From: Strigamia acuminata
Taxonomy: Eukaryota; Arthropoda; Chilopoda; Geophilomorpha; Linotaeniidae
Assembly (NCBI GenBank): GCA_949358305.1
Contig: OX442321.1
Span: 3,435,605 to 3,499,604, forward strand
DNA length: 64,000 nucleotides
Direction of reading: 5' to 3'
Shown here: one piece after another, positions 10,829 through 20,530 of the stretch
Position numbering within the stretch: position 1 is the stretch's first letter
Layout of the letters: every line of letters begins with the position of its first letter
Notes under the pieces: generated by a model
The model's input: the letters and a program-made list of their open reading frames with translations, nothing else
Databases searched by the model: none
Told to the model about the DNA's origin: nothing
Translations under genes and position numbers: made by a program

Positions 10829-13800
10829 ATGTCGCAGCCACAAGATTCGAGGAGAGGACGGGGAAACGGCCGCGGACCTCGCACACGAGGCGGAAGGACC
10901 ACAGGAGCAGCCAATGTGCATCCTTCATCATCATCCGAGTCGGACCATGCAGATGACACCCAGGCTATGACGAGCAAGGAATTTCGTCTGGAAGTATCGC
11001 CTGAACGGCAGGGAGAATTTTGGCTAAAACAAACGAGAGAGGAGTCCCAAGATTTGCTTGGAAAATCAAGTATCTCAGGAGCTTCGTCGCAACATGGCGA
11101 CACGCCAGCCACGGTGGATTCGACTCCAACAAGCAAAATAGACCTTTCTCACATGACGTTGGAGCAAGTCATCGCTGTAGCAAGGAAGCGTGGTCGACTA
11201 GTGCGAGCCTACAAGCAGCAAGCGTCAGGACGTGCCCGCGATGAGGCGGAAAGTTCAGGAGAAAACTCCCCAACCCGCCATAAATTAGCGAGAGCTCGCC
11301 AACGCATCGCAGATGTCATGAAAGAGATGGAAGACAGTCTCCAGGAGCGTCACCAGCAGTATGAGGAAGGTGTGCAGCTTTCTGATGAAGACGTGGCACA
11401 AATAACGGCAGCAATGGCCGATCGAGCAAGGCGACTGCAACTGGCACATTCCGAAGAATTCCAGATGTTGAAACGGCTCAAGTTAGAGGAACGCCACGCC
11501 AAACAAGCGAAATTCGAGGCAGAATTGGCCAAGAAAACAACAGATGAAGATATTCGCGCAAAGAAAGATCAATTGGACGCAGAAATTCGTGCTACCAAAG
11601 ACCGACTCGAAGCAGAAATGCGCACGATGAGGAACAAATTGGCAGCGGAAAAACTCCGTCAGGAAACGGAGCAAAAAGAATTACGTGCACAACGAAAAGC
11701 GCAAGCGGCGGCGGAGCGAGAGGCAATTCTTGAAGAAAATCGGAAGATAGAAGCGGAAAAAGTCCGTTTGGAAACCGAAAAGCAAGAATTGCTGGCAAAG
11801 CAAAAGGCCATGGAGTCGGCGGAGAGCAGGGAAATCCATTACCTTCGTCAAGCTGCTCTTGAAGCACAAGAAGCCGCGGAAAGAGTCCGCCGAGAAAATG
11901 AAGAACTAAAATATCTCGCACAATGTCAGTATCAAGTGCCGAGCAACATTCCACCTCGCCGACCTGAAGTAGTGAATTTATCACCAGAATCGTCTAGGAA
12001 CTCTTTAAAAAGGAAAGGTGAAATGGATGAAAAAAGAGACTCCAAACGTGCTTCTATGTCACCAGCCAAAAATCCAAACGTATTGGACATAATTGATCGA
12101 AGAAATCGTCAGCATCTAACAAATCAATCAGCTGCAGCAGACAAAAAACAAGGTAAAGTGACAGGATTAGATCCAGCAGACCCGCAGATTTGGGATAAGC
12201 CCAAAAAGATGGAAACTGAAAATGTCAGAGTATCTTCTACAAAAAATGAAGGAAAATCATTTGACGTTTACACAGAAAAACCAATAAATGAGAACGATCC
12301 TTGTTACCATCGTAAATATACGTTGGAAGAAGCAGTTGAACACTTGTCAGCAGCTAATGAAAGAGATAGGCAACGCGAAATAAGTCGCGAAAATGAAAAA
12401 CAAAAGTTTCAACACGATCAAGAAGTTCCAGAGCAAGATAAAAGCAGCAACCAAAATGCTGCGACTGGACATGATGAAGCAACTGGACAAGCCAGTTATA
12501 CGAAAGTTAGGGATTACAATGATTATCTACAAGGCGAATATTCCCAGCAACCGGAAAATGTAGATCCACGAAATGAGTCGTGTAATCAACAAGGAATTCA
12601 CACGCACACTGAAGTACGATTTTCCAACGAGACACGATCACAATATGAAAGAGAGCCGCGAAATGAGTCGCGTTATCAACAAGAAACGGACCAACAAGGT
12701 GCTGCTTGCTTCAACAACGAAACGCGTCAACAACGTAATTACGAAGCAACAGGACAGCACAATTTAAATCGAAATGAGTCGATGGAAAGAAATAATTCAA
12801 GTCAACGATCTGATTATCAAGACGAATCACGACAGCAAAGGGGCTCCTATTGGTATGAGGGTTATACCCAAAGAGAATCACAAGGACGTCGTGACAACTC
12901 ACAGGATCGACACGATAATTCGTACCGACGACGTGACTATTCGGAGGGGCGACGTGATGATTCACGTGGACAATACGACGATTCACAGAGGCGACGTGAT
13001 GATTCACGTGGACGATACGACGACTCGAATAGACGTCGTGACGATTCATATAGAGACCAGAGAAGATCACGGTCGAGTCCGCCACCAACACAGCAAAAAG
13101 AGTACGAAAATGATCAAAAATACTCAAATTCGGATCATTTCCGACAGCGGGACTCTGATTTTTCCAGATCACGTGAGGAAAGGAGACGTGGAGGATATTT
13201 TCGACAAGACGATAGAGATCCACCGCCAACTAACCCACGCACTTTACCAAGAAGCACGGAGGAATTGGAAGAAATTATCTCAAGACAGATCGATTCGCGA
13301 CTATCTCAAATCCCCTCGAAATCTCAGGAAATGGAGGAAATGTTAAGAAAACTAATTCGAAAATATTGTTCAAGCAATTGGACTCACCATTACACCCCAT
13401 CTCATCAAATCAAATGGGACCGAATTACTCCCGATATGTTTGATGGAGGTTGGCAGGCTGGTACCCAATTTCTGGATGAAGTTATGCATCTAGTTATAAA
13501 TCACGAGATGGACCCAGACGTAACTTTGAAAAAATTAATTCCGAAAATGCTGGTTGGAAGTGCAACAAATTGGTTGCGAAAAAATAATTTCACACACTGG
13601 GATGAATTTGTAAAAGCTTTTATGAAGGAATATGGAGAATCCAACGCCATGATGATAAAATATTGGGATAATCATAAACAGACGTTGGGAGAAGACATTC
13701 GCACGTATTTAAGACGTACAGAAGATTTGTTTACCCAACTCCCATATCATATTAGCGATTTCGACAAAGACAGAAAATTCAGGAATGGCCTGACTCCTTT

Positions 13801-14611
13801 TTCCGAGCAAGTGTTGCGAATGGTAGATGCACCAATGGCCAGTTCCTTCGAAAAATTATCGCAATTCATACGAAACCACCAAATGTACATTGACGACCGG
13901 TACGCTTCAGACATTCCAATTGAAGAACAAAGAGCACGAGATGAACAACAACGACACCAGTCAGACTACACTCGAGCTGGTGCAAAAATGATGCGCCCGC
14001 GTTCTCAATTCTCGCTGTTACGAGAGGAAACCTCCACCAAAAAACGAGAGAGTGGACATCCTCCTTATCCACAGCCACGAATACCAATGCGACCAAATGT
14101 CAAATGGACACAATACCCGGGTGAATCCAGTGAGTCGATTGGAGATACTCAGATAATGCTGGCCGAATATACAGAAGAAGAAGTAGACAAATTGATGGAT
14201 GCTGCTAGTGTGTTATTCACGAAAAATAATCCAGCAATAACAAAATATAAGCCTCCAATGCAGGTGAGGCAACCGCAGCAAACGAGTTTGCAGCCACAGA
14301 TGAAAGGAAATACGTCCTTCCTTCCAAAACCATTTTCAGTCGATTTCAATTTGAAAAAAGAAAATAATAAATCGCAAATTGGAGAAAAAACTGAACAAAC
14401 TTCAACTCCAAGTAGCACTGATGACGGCAATAAGGCCAACCAAATAAAGTTGACTCCAGAAAATGCACCATGCCATAATTGCGGACAAATTGGGCACTGG
14501 GCGCGACAATGTCCACACCCGAAAAGATTGATGTCTGCAGAAGAAATGGAGCAACTTGTAAACTCCTTATCCGAAAGTATCACAAAAAACTTGAACGCGC
14601 GGGCTCAATAA
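10829..14611 (+). CDS. gag: Gag polyprotein of element 1
   Basis: 1260-aa structural protein that would package the element RNA into cytoplasmic particles. Residues about 150-370 are a highly charged E/K/R/A-rich coiled coil. About 660-760 is an R/D/S-rich run with the repeated motif RRDDSRGRYDDS. About 848-1010 is a capsid-type retrotransposon-gag domain (W-D-R-I-T-P, then W-L-R...W-D-E-F-V). Near 1213-1226 there is one CCHC zinc knuckle, C-x2-C-x4-H-x4-C. It is roughly twice the length usual for gypsy gags, mainly through the N-terminal extension. The ATG at 10829 is the first in this frame after the primer-binding site. The 3' end overlaps pol and holds the frameshift site. Confidence 0.95.
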   Translation: MSQPQDSRRGRGNGRGPRTRGGRTTGAANVHPSSSSESDHADDTQAMTSKEFRLEVSPERQGEFWLKQTREESQDLLGKSSISGASSQHGDTPATVDSTPTSKIDLSHMTLEQVIAVARKRGRLVRAYKQQASGRARDEAESSGENSPTRHKLARARQRIADVMKEMEDSLQERHQQYEEGVQLSDEDVAQITAAMADRARRLQLAHSEEFQMLKRLKLEERHAKQAKFEAELAKKTTDEDIRAKKDQLDAEIRATKDRLEAEMRTMRNKLAAEKLRQETEQKELRAQRKAQAAAEREAILEENRKIEAEKVRLETEKQELLAKQKAMESAESREIHYLRQAALEAQEAAERVRRENEELKYLAQCQYQVPSNIPPRRPEVVNLSPESSRNSLKRKGEMDEKRDSKRASMSPAKNPNVLDIIDRRNRQHLTNQSAAADKKQGKVTGLDPADPQIWDKPKKMETENVRVSSTKNEGKSFDVYTEKPINENDPCYHRKYTLEEAVEHLSAANERDRQREISRENEKQKFQHDQEVPEQDKSSNQNAATGHDEATGQASYTKVRDYNDYLQGEYSQQPENVDPRNESCNQQGIHTHTEVRFSNETRSQYEREPRNESRYQQETDQQGAACFNNETRQQRNYEATGQHNLNRNESMERNNSSQRSDYQDESRQQRGSYWYEGYTQRESQGRRDNSQDRHDNSYRRRDYSEGRRDDSRGQYDDSQRRRDDSRGRYDDSNRRRDDSYRDQRRSRSSPPPTQQKEYENDQKYSNSDHFRQRDSDFSRSREERRRGGYFRQDDRDPPPTNPRTLPRSTEELEEIISRQIDSRLSQIPSKSQEMEEMLRKLIRKYCSSNWTHHYTPSHQIKWDRITPDMFDGGWQAGTQFLDEVMHLVINHEMDPDVTLKKLIPKMLVGSATNWLRKNNFTHWDEFVKAFMKEYGESNAMMIKYWDNHKQTLGEDIRTYLRRTEDLFTQLPYHISDFDKDRKFRNGLTPFSEQVLRMVDAPMASSFEKLSQFIRNHQMYIDDRYASDIPIEEQRARDEQQRHQSDYTRAGAKMMRPRSQFSLLREETSTKKRESGHPPYPQPRIPMRPNVKWTQYPGESSESIGDTQIMLAEYTEEEVDKLMDAASVLFTKNNPAITKYKPPMQVRQPQQTSLQPQMKGNTSFLPKPFSVDFNLKKENNKSQIGEKTEQTSTPSSTDDGNKANQIKLTPENAPCHNCGQIGHWARQCPHPKRLMSAEEMEQLVNSLSESITKNLNARAQ

Positions 14612-14629
14612 AAGCAGTGGAGCTCGCGC
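14584..14629 (+). promoter_or_regulatory. -1 ribosomal frameshift signal, gag to pol (element 1)
   Basis: The heptamer A AAA AAC (14584-14590) is correctly phased in the gag frame. A 6-nt spacer follows, then a stem with arms 14597-14606 (gcgcgggctc) and 14620-14629 (gagctcgcgc) around a 13-nt loop. All ten positions pair, one as G-U. A slip of one base back enters the pol frame. Element 2 has the same heptamer and a different stem at the equivalent place. Confidence 0.88.
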
Positions 14630-17600
14630 CAACAAAAATTTCGGAAAATCTGCTACAAGCCCAACCAACATCAGAATTAACAATCGAAATGGTACAAGAT
14701 TCGGATGGATTATCGGAGGTCCAGCCAATAAATGAAGCCATGACGGAAACGCTGTTAATATCAGAAACATTATCAGAATCAAAGGACTTGCTGAAAAACT
14801 CTGAAAATTCGCAAAACATGCAGACAACACTGCCGGAAAATTCGGAAAATTGTGGAAATTTACAGAATGACCGATCATTAGATGGAGAAATATCAGAGAC
14901 TTCATTAATATTGAAAACATCAGCGGAACCCGAGAATTTGACTGAAAATACCCAAGAAACTCCACCAACAGCAAAAGCGCCTAAGGGAGCACGATTCATC
15001 AAAGACCCCAAAACTGGAGAATATGTGCAATCAGAATTAGCTGAAAAATCACATAAAGTGATAGGAACTTTAGAAGGTGGAAAAGGGACAATAGTCTTTA
15101 ACTTTGAAGACGGCGAAGTCGTAGGGATGAGATATCCGACACAAAAACCAGTGACGGACTCTAAACTGGAACAAGCCGAAACTTCATCAAAAATGAACAT
15201 TCTGAAAGACAATGGACCACTAAAAAACACAACTATTCCAGTAACACTCACGTCACCAGAAGCAATTGGCACAATGCCAAAAAGAGGAGAAATGATTTGT
15301 GAAATGGAATGTGGACAAATAGTAGGAATAAAATTTCCACCAGTAGAATTGGAAAATTGTCCAAAAATAAAAGAAATCTATGAAACAAATAGAACTTATT
15401 TCACAGCAGAAGTGACGGAAGCCCTTAAAAATGTGGAAATCACACAAGAAAATGAAGCAACAATTTTTTGGGCAAAGGTAAAAGAGACCTATGAGGAAAC
15501 ACCATCACTAGCAGCATGGATGACAGATACACCAACTGAGCCTGTGGAATGGGATCCATTATTGAAAGAGTTAACAACATTGGAGCCGGAAGGACCACGC
15601 ATCAGAATTTTTAATATATTATTGCCAGAAGAAGATGTTTTGGAAGGGATGACAACAATAGACCTCCAAACAGAACAAGGATCCATCGCTGCCATGCTAG
15701 ACTCAGGAGCCAACCGTAGTTGTGTTTCATGGCCATTAATTCAGGCGATGGGATTGGAAAAAGAAGTGTGGCCCGTCAAGGCCAATATGGCTGTAAATAC
15801 AGCAGATAAAAAAGTGCAACCGATGGGAACAATAAGGATGATGATTCGTTGGACCCATGGAATGATGCAACAGTATTTCCTCGTGTTACCACACGACATG
15901 AAATTCATGTTGGTTGGCAATGATGCCATGAAACGAATGAAAATACAGCCCAATCCGCTCAACGGCAAGTGGAACTTTATTTCAACGATCGACGTGCCAC
16001 AACCATATATGCCACAATTCATCATGGATAAATATGAGCAGAAGAAACTGGAAGAGCCAGAATCATTGCGAAAAACATTCCGAAAAGAGAGTAGTTTTTG
16101 CGCATTTGAAGCGAGATTGAAAGTTGGCAATGGCTTGCATGACATGATAGAAGAAGCCAAACTGCAACTAACAGAAGCTTTACAATTAGAGCATGTATTG
16201 AAGAAATATGAGAAAATTTTGAGTAAAAATCCAGGCAAGACTCATGTGGTACAGCACACCATCAATTTAGACACTGACAAACCAATAAGGGTTCCTTTTA
16301 AATCTTGGAATCCACAAAAAAGGGAAATATTGCGGACATTATGCCAAGAAATGATTGATAAGGGCTATGTAACAACTGCAGAAGGCGATTATGCGACAAG
16401 GATTGTGTTGGTAATGAGACCAGGTTCAGAGCCACGTCTCTGTATTGATTACAGAGCGCTGAATGAACACACTCTGTATGACCCGCCCCAGATGCCGACA
16501 ATAACAGAAATTTTAAGAGAACTCGGCGAATTTCAATGGGTTTCTACCATTGATCTAACGAAAGGATACTGGCAAATAGATTTGAGACCGGAAGACCGTC
16601 CGAAAACAGCATTCTGGAGTCCTCAAGGCCGACTGATGTTTAACGTCATGCCTTTTGGACTGGTCAATGCGCCAACCACTTTTCAGCGACTAATAGAAAA
16701 GGTACTAGGCGAAGCATTCCGAAAATATGCTTGGGCCTACCTTGACGATATTGTGATCGTATCAAAAACGTACGCAGAACACATGAAACATCTAGATTCA
16801 GTTTTAGGAAAATTACAGAAAGCTGGATTGCATGTAAACCCAACAAAGTCAAAATTCTGCAGGAAGGAACTAAAATTTCTAGGGTACAAACTTGGAATCA
16901 ACGGCTTAAGCGTAGACCCAGCCAAAGTAGCGGCCATAAAGGAATTTCCAGCGCCAAAAAATTTGACAGAGTTACAACGATTTTTTGGCATGGTCAATTT
17001 TTTTCATAGACTTCTCAAGAATCTGGCCACAGTGGCCGAACCTCTACGCCCACTCCTGAAGAAAGGGATAGAATTTATTTGGGAGGAAGTACACCAAGTT
17101 GCCTTTGATAACATTAAGCAATTACTGACCGATGCCAAAACTATGCACTTGCCAAATTTACACCAACCATTCATCGTAAGGACAGACGCGAGTAAGAAAG
17201 GATTGGGTGCTGCCTTGATGCAGATCAAAGAAATTGATGGACAAATGATTGAATCACCGTGTGTGTACCTCAGTAGATGTCTGCAACAGGCAGAACTTAA
17301 TTACGGCGCCACGGATCTCGAATGTTTGGCGGTAATTTGGGCGCTCCGAAAATTTAGACCATATTTGGAGTTCACAAGTTTCGTTGTGCAGACGGATCAT
17401 GAGGCGCTAAAATGGTTGATGAGACTGGAAGAGCCAGCTGGACGTCTCGCCCGTTGGCAGATGGAATTGATGTCTTATAATTTTACAATCCAATATTTGA
17501 AAGGGACTGCCAACACATTAGCAGACGCCTTATCTAGAGCACCAATTCAACTCATCTGCGACAACGAAGAGACGGGAGAAGCCGACGGTGACTTAAAATA

Positions 17601-19788
17601 CTGCCCGACAGAACCACGAAAATGGGTCGTGGGTAACTGGAATCAGTTGCCAAAACCTCAGTCGGAAGAAGAACGATTAGTAGACGAGCAAGTCACGGCA
17701 TATTGGAGTCACATGTATGATGCGCCGGCAGAAGAGTCGGAAATAAGTCCGAAAATTAAAGAAGTTCAATATTTGCCGACTTCCGAATGCGAAATGGTGA
17801 CAGCATTCATTGCAAAAGTCACGGAGCAGGCAGATTGCATGCCTCCGACCCGCGAAGAAATTATAGAGCATCAAAAAAAGGATCGCCACTGCCAATCAAT
17901 GCGATACTACCTCGAGACAGAACAATTTCCAGCTTACGTAACAACACCATTACAAAAGAAGAATTATCGCATGTTGGCGACTAAACACATGTTAGAAGAG
18001 GATTTATTATTAAAATACCATCCAACATTGTCAGATGATTTAAGCGAGGATTCTCGAGCCCTGAAGGTCGTGATACCGAGATCACTAAGATTCCGAGTAT
18101 TATGGCAAATGCACGGCCACCCGCTCGCAAGCCATTGCGGTATTGCGAGGACGCTTTATCGAATGCGACAGATTTATACGTGGGACGGAATCAAACGTGA
18201 CACCACCAGATTTATTAAACACTGTCCGCGGTGTCAGGCGTGTAAACCTCGGACTAAAACACGAGTAGAAGCAGCGCAAATTGGCCCATATGCACCTTTT
18301 GAGTGTCTAAGTATAGATTTGGTAGGACCATTGATTAGAACTGATGAAGGAAACAATTACATTTTAGTAATTTTGGATATAGCCACCAGATGGCCGGAAC
18401 TTTACCCATTATCCGACCCCGTCGCACAAGATATAGCGGATTGTCTGTACAACACGTGTATGGGATGGGGATTCCCGCTCCGAATCGTGTCAGATAACGG
18501 CCCGCAATTTAAGGCCCGAATATACCACGAATTCTGTAGAAAATTCAAAATTACTCCGCGATTTACGTCGCCATATCATCCGCAGGCCAACACGGTAGAA
18601 AGGACCAACCGCGATTTAAAGTATATTTTGTCAATTTTCACAGATATTCACAAAAGGTGGGACACATATTTAAGAGAAATTGCGTTTAGCATACGCACAA
18701 CGGCAACAACAGGCCGCGATTATTCTCCAGCATACTTGAATTGCTGTAGAGAATTTAGGATTCCTTGGGATCCAAGGATTTTGGATGGAATTGCAAAAAT
18801 AGACCCAAATAAGCCGCATATTTACATCCAACGACTGGAGAAAATAATTAGAGATACATATCACCATATGATGGCGCACATAACCGACTTGCGCGAACGA
18901 GTGCAAAATCACAAGATGGATAAAAAGTTTGACGACTTTAAAACAAATGATTTGGTATGGAAAGATGATCACCCATTATCAAAAGCGTCACAAGGGATTT
19001 CGGCGAAATTATCCGACAAGCGGAGCGGACCATATGTGATCATCCAAGTCCACCAAGGAGGAGCAGTGAAGCTGCGACGGCTAAAAGATAATAAGATCTT
19101 TCGCTCCATTCACATGTCCGAATTATCACCTTATTTCCCGGAATTTAATCAAGAAATTTGGGAAAAGGATCAAACTCAGAGCAATCCGAATGGAAAAATA
19201 ATTAATACATTATTTGATGAGCCAACAACATCCGAAACACAAGAAAATACGGAGACAGAAAATTCGCAGACCACTGAAATGAATCGGATGAATAATAGTA
19301 ATTCAGCGGAATCACAAACTTTGAAACAAACACAAAGTTTGCAAGATTCGCAAAATTTAGAAGATGCACAAGAATCTCACACTTTGGATAACACACAAAG
19401 TTTGCAGGATCCACAAACATCACAACAACAACTGGAATTACAGGATTTGTCAGGTTCAGACACAGCAGGCGTGAGTTCTCAAGTTTCAAGTAAACAAAGA
19501 AGCGGCGAAAAGGATAACAATTTGGAGAGCGACGAGGAGTTGGATACAAATTCCAATGACAACACGCAAGAAAATTTGCCACTTTTTCCACAGGACTTAA
19601 GTTTAGAAACAGATGAACAAGTTGCGTCTTTTTCTAAAAAGAGGGGAGGAGTGGTAGAAAAGAAGAAAATAAAGAAATTTTATCAAGATTTGCGTGAAAA
19701 ACAACCTAAAAAAGTCAAGAAAAAAGCTATCTTGAAGAAATATTCACTTCGAGATAGGGGGAGGATTAAGCCTCCAGACTACCTCTAA
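14590..19788 (+). CDS. pol: Pol polyprotein of element 1 (PR-RT-RNaseH-IN)
   Basis: Made by -1 frameshift from gag; an in-frame ATG at 14479 exists but is not needed. About 1732 aa follow the shift. An N-terminal region of about 370 aa holds two related motifs ending VVGMRYP and IVGIKFP. Aspartic protease: LDSGAN near 371. Reverse transcriptase: STIDLTKGYWQI and YLDD near 717. RNase H: TDAS near 865. Integrase: H-H-C-C finger with HCPRCQAC near 1210, then catalytic D in SIDLVGP, D in SDNGPQF and E in VERTN (about 1241, 1300 and 1336), and a GPY motif near 1479. A Q/S/E-rich tail ends in LRDRGRIKPPDYL. This order defines Ty3/gypsy. The tail overlaps a second polypurine tract at 19634. Confidence 0.96.
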   Translation, partial: LERAGSIKAVELAPTKISENLLQAQPTSELTIEMVQDSDGLSEVQPINEAMTETLLISETLSESKDLLKNSENSQNMQTTLPENSENCGNLQNDRSLDGEISETSLILKTSAEPENLTENTQETPPTAKAPKGARFIKDPKTGEYVQSELAEKSHKVIGTLEGGKGTIVFNFEDGEVVGMRYPTQKPVTDSKLEQAETSSKMNILKDNGPLKNTTIPVTLTSPEAIGTMPKRGEMICEMECGQIVGIKFPPVELENCPKIKEIYETNRTYFTAEVTEALKNVEITQENEATIFWAKVKETYEETPSLAAWMTDTPTEPVEWDPLLKELTTLEPEGPRIRIFNILLPEEDVLEGMTTIDLQTEQGSIAAMLDSGANRSCVSWPLIQAMGLEKEVWPVKANMAVNTADKKVQPMGTIRMMIRWTHGMMQQYFLVLPHDMKFMLVGNDAMKRMKIQPNPLNGKWNFISTIDVPQPYMPQFIMDKYEQKKLEEPESLRKTFRKESSFCAFEARLKVGNGLHDMIEEAKLQLTEALQLEHVLKKYEKILSKNPGKTHVVQHTINLDTDKPIRVPFKSWNPQKREILRTLCQEMIDKGYVTTAEGDYATRIVLVMRPGSEPRLCIDYRALNEHTLYDPPQMPTITEILRELGEFQWVSTIDLTKGYWQIDLRPEDRPKTAFWSPQGRLMFNVMPFGLVNAPTTFQRLIEKVLGEAFRKYAWAYLDDIVIVSKTYAEHMKHLDSVLGKLQKAGLHVNPTKSKFCRKELKFLGYKLGINGLSVDPAKVAAIKEFPAPKNLTELQRFFGMVNFFHRLLKNLATVAEPLRPLLKKGIEFIWEEVHQVAFDNIKQLLTDAKTMHLPNLHQPFIVRTDASKKGLGAALMQIKEIDGQMIESPCVYLSRCLQQAELNYGATDLECLAVIWALRKFRPYLEFTSFVVQTDHEALKWLMRLEEPAGRLARWQMELMSYNFTIQYLKGTANTLADALSRAPIQLICDNEETGEADGDLKYCPTEPRKWVVGNWNQLPKPQSEEERLVDEQVTAYWSHMYDAPAEESEISPKIKEVQYLPTSECEMVTAFIAKVTEQADCMPPTREEIIEHQKKDRHCQSMRYYLETEQFPAYVTTPLQKKNYRMLATKHMLEEDLLLKYHPTLSDDLSEDSRALKVVIPRSLRFRVLWQMHGHPLASHCGIARTLYRMRQIYTWDGIKRDTTRFIKHCPRCQACKPRTKTRVEAAQIGPYAPFECLSIDLVGPLIRTDEGNNYILVILDIATRWPELYPLSDPVAQDIADCLYNTCMGWGFPLRIVSDNGPQFKARIYHEFCRKFKITPRFTSPYHPQANTVERTNRDLKYILSIFTDIHKRWDTYLREIAFSIRTTATTGRDYSPAYLNCCREFRIPWDPRILDGIAKIDPNKPHIYIQRLEKIIRDTYHHMMAHITDLRERVQNHKMDKKFDDFKTNDLVWKDDHPLSKASQGISAKLSDKRSGPYVIIQVHQGGAVKLRRLKDNKIFRSIHMSELSPYFPEFNQEIWEKDQTQSNPNGKIINTLFDEPTTSETQENTETENSQTTEMNRMNNSNSAESQTLKQTQSLQDSQNLEDAQESHTLDNTQSLQDPQTSQQQLELQDLSGSDTAGVSSQVSSKQRSGEKDNNLESDEELDTNSNDNTQENLPLFPQDLSLETDEQVASFSKKRGGVVEKKKIKKFYQDLREKQPKKVKKKAILKKYSLRDRGRIKPPDYL
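19634..19649 (+). promoter_or_regulatory. Internal polypurine tract, identical to the terminal one
   Basis: ctaaaaagaggggagg lies inside the pol 3' end and is the same 16 nt as 23607-23622 next to the 3' LTR. It may serve as a second plus-strand primer (central PPT) or mark the former 3' end of a shorter ancestor. Confidence 0.65.
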
Positions 19789-20530
19789 AAATAGAAGGTA
19801 GCGACGTCACTCGGGAGTCCGGAAGTGGACGACGTCGCAGCTCGAACGTGATTGGTCGAGACGAATCTCACTTGTTAACTTGACATCAAAACAACAACAA
19901 GTTTAGAAAAGTTATCCCGGATTCTAACAACAACAGTCGGTAAGAACAAGAGGGAAAACGACCAAAAAACGAAGAAAAGTGTGCAGCCAAGTGAAAGAAG
20001 GGTCCGATTAAGCGGAAGTTCATCTCAAGATGTTCGAACCACGGAAAACACCACCACCGAAAAGACAGGACCACAGTGAGGTAGTAAAATCGAAATGTGT
20101 CGAAAATATAAATGAATAAGGAAGTATTTTCTCTCATCGGGTGTGTTATTTGAAAGCGCTTAAATTTTTGTGGAAAAGACGGGACGAAATATGTCGTTAC
20201 TACGGGACAAGTTCGGCGAAATCACGATTTAAAAGGAAAAGGAGTCGAATGTCTCGAAATAAGTTAAAATAAAATTAGTTATCACGTAAATAACTGGTTT
20301 TATATGACGAAAGTGCTAATTATTCGCCAAAAATTGCAAAAGAGTGGTATAAAAAGGACTCCTATCACAAAAAATTAGCACGGAGCGCCATCTTGTGAGA
20401 AAATTTAGAATAATAAAACTCAAAATCGAGATAAATACGCAAAAATAACACACACATCAGAGAAAGATAAAATACAATGAATTTGAGAGAAAATTGAAGT
20501 TAATAATGTTTTATACAGACCCAAGAAGCC
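19789..20530 (+). other. Spacer between pol and third ORF of element 1
   Basis: 742 bp with no long ORF. It contains a TATA box and, at about 20508-20518, a plausible splice acceptor (ttttatacag) just before the third ORF. The layout looks like a promoter plus 5' leader for a separate transcript. Confidence 0.5.
20348..20357 (+). promoter_or_regulatory. TATA box candidate for the third ORF
   Basis: TATAAAAAGG lies 183 nt before the third-ORF ATG in an otherwise non-coding spacer. A transcript starting about 30 bp further on would have a leader of about 150 nt. Confidence 0.5.
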
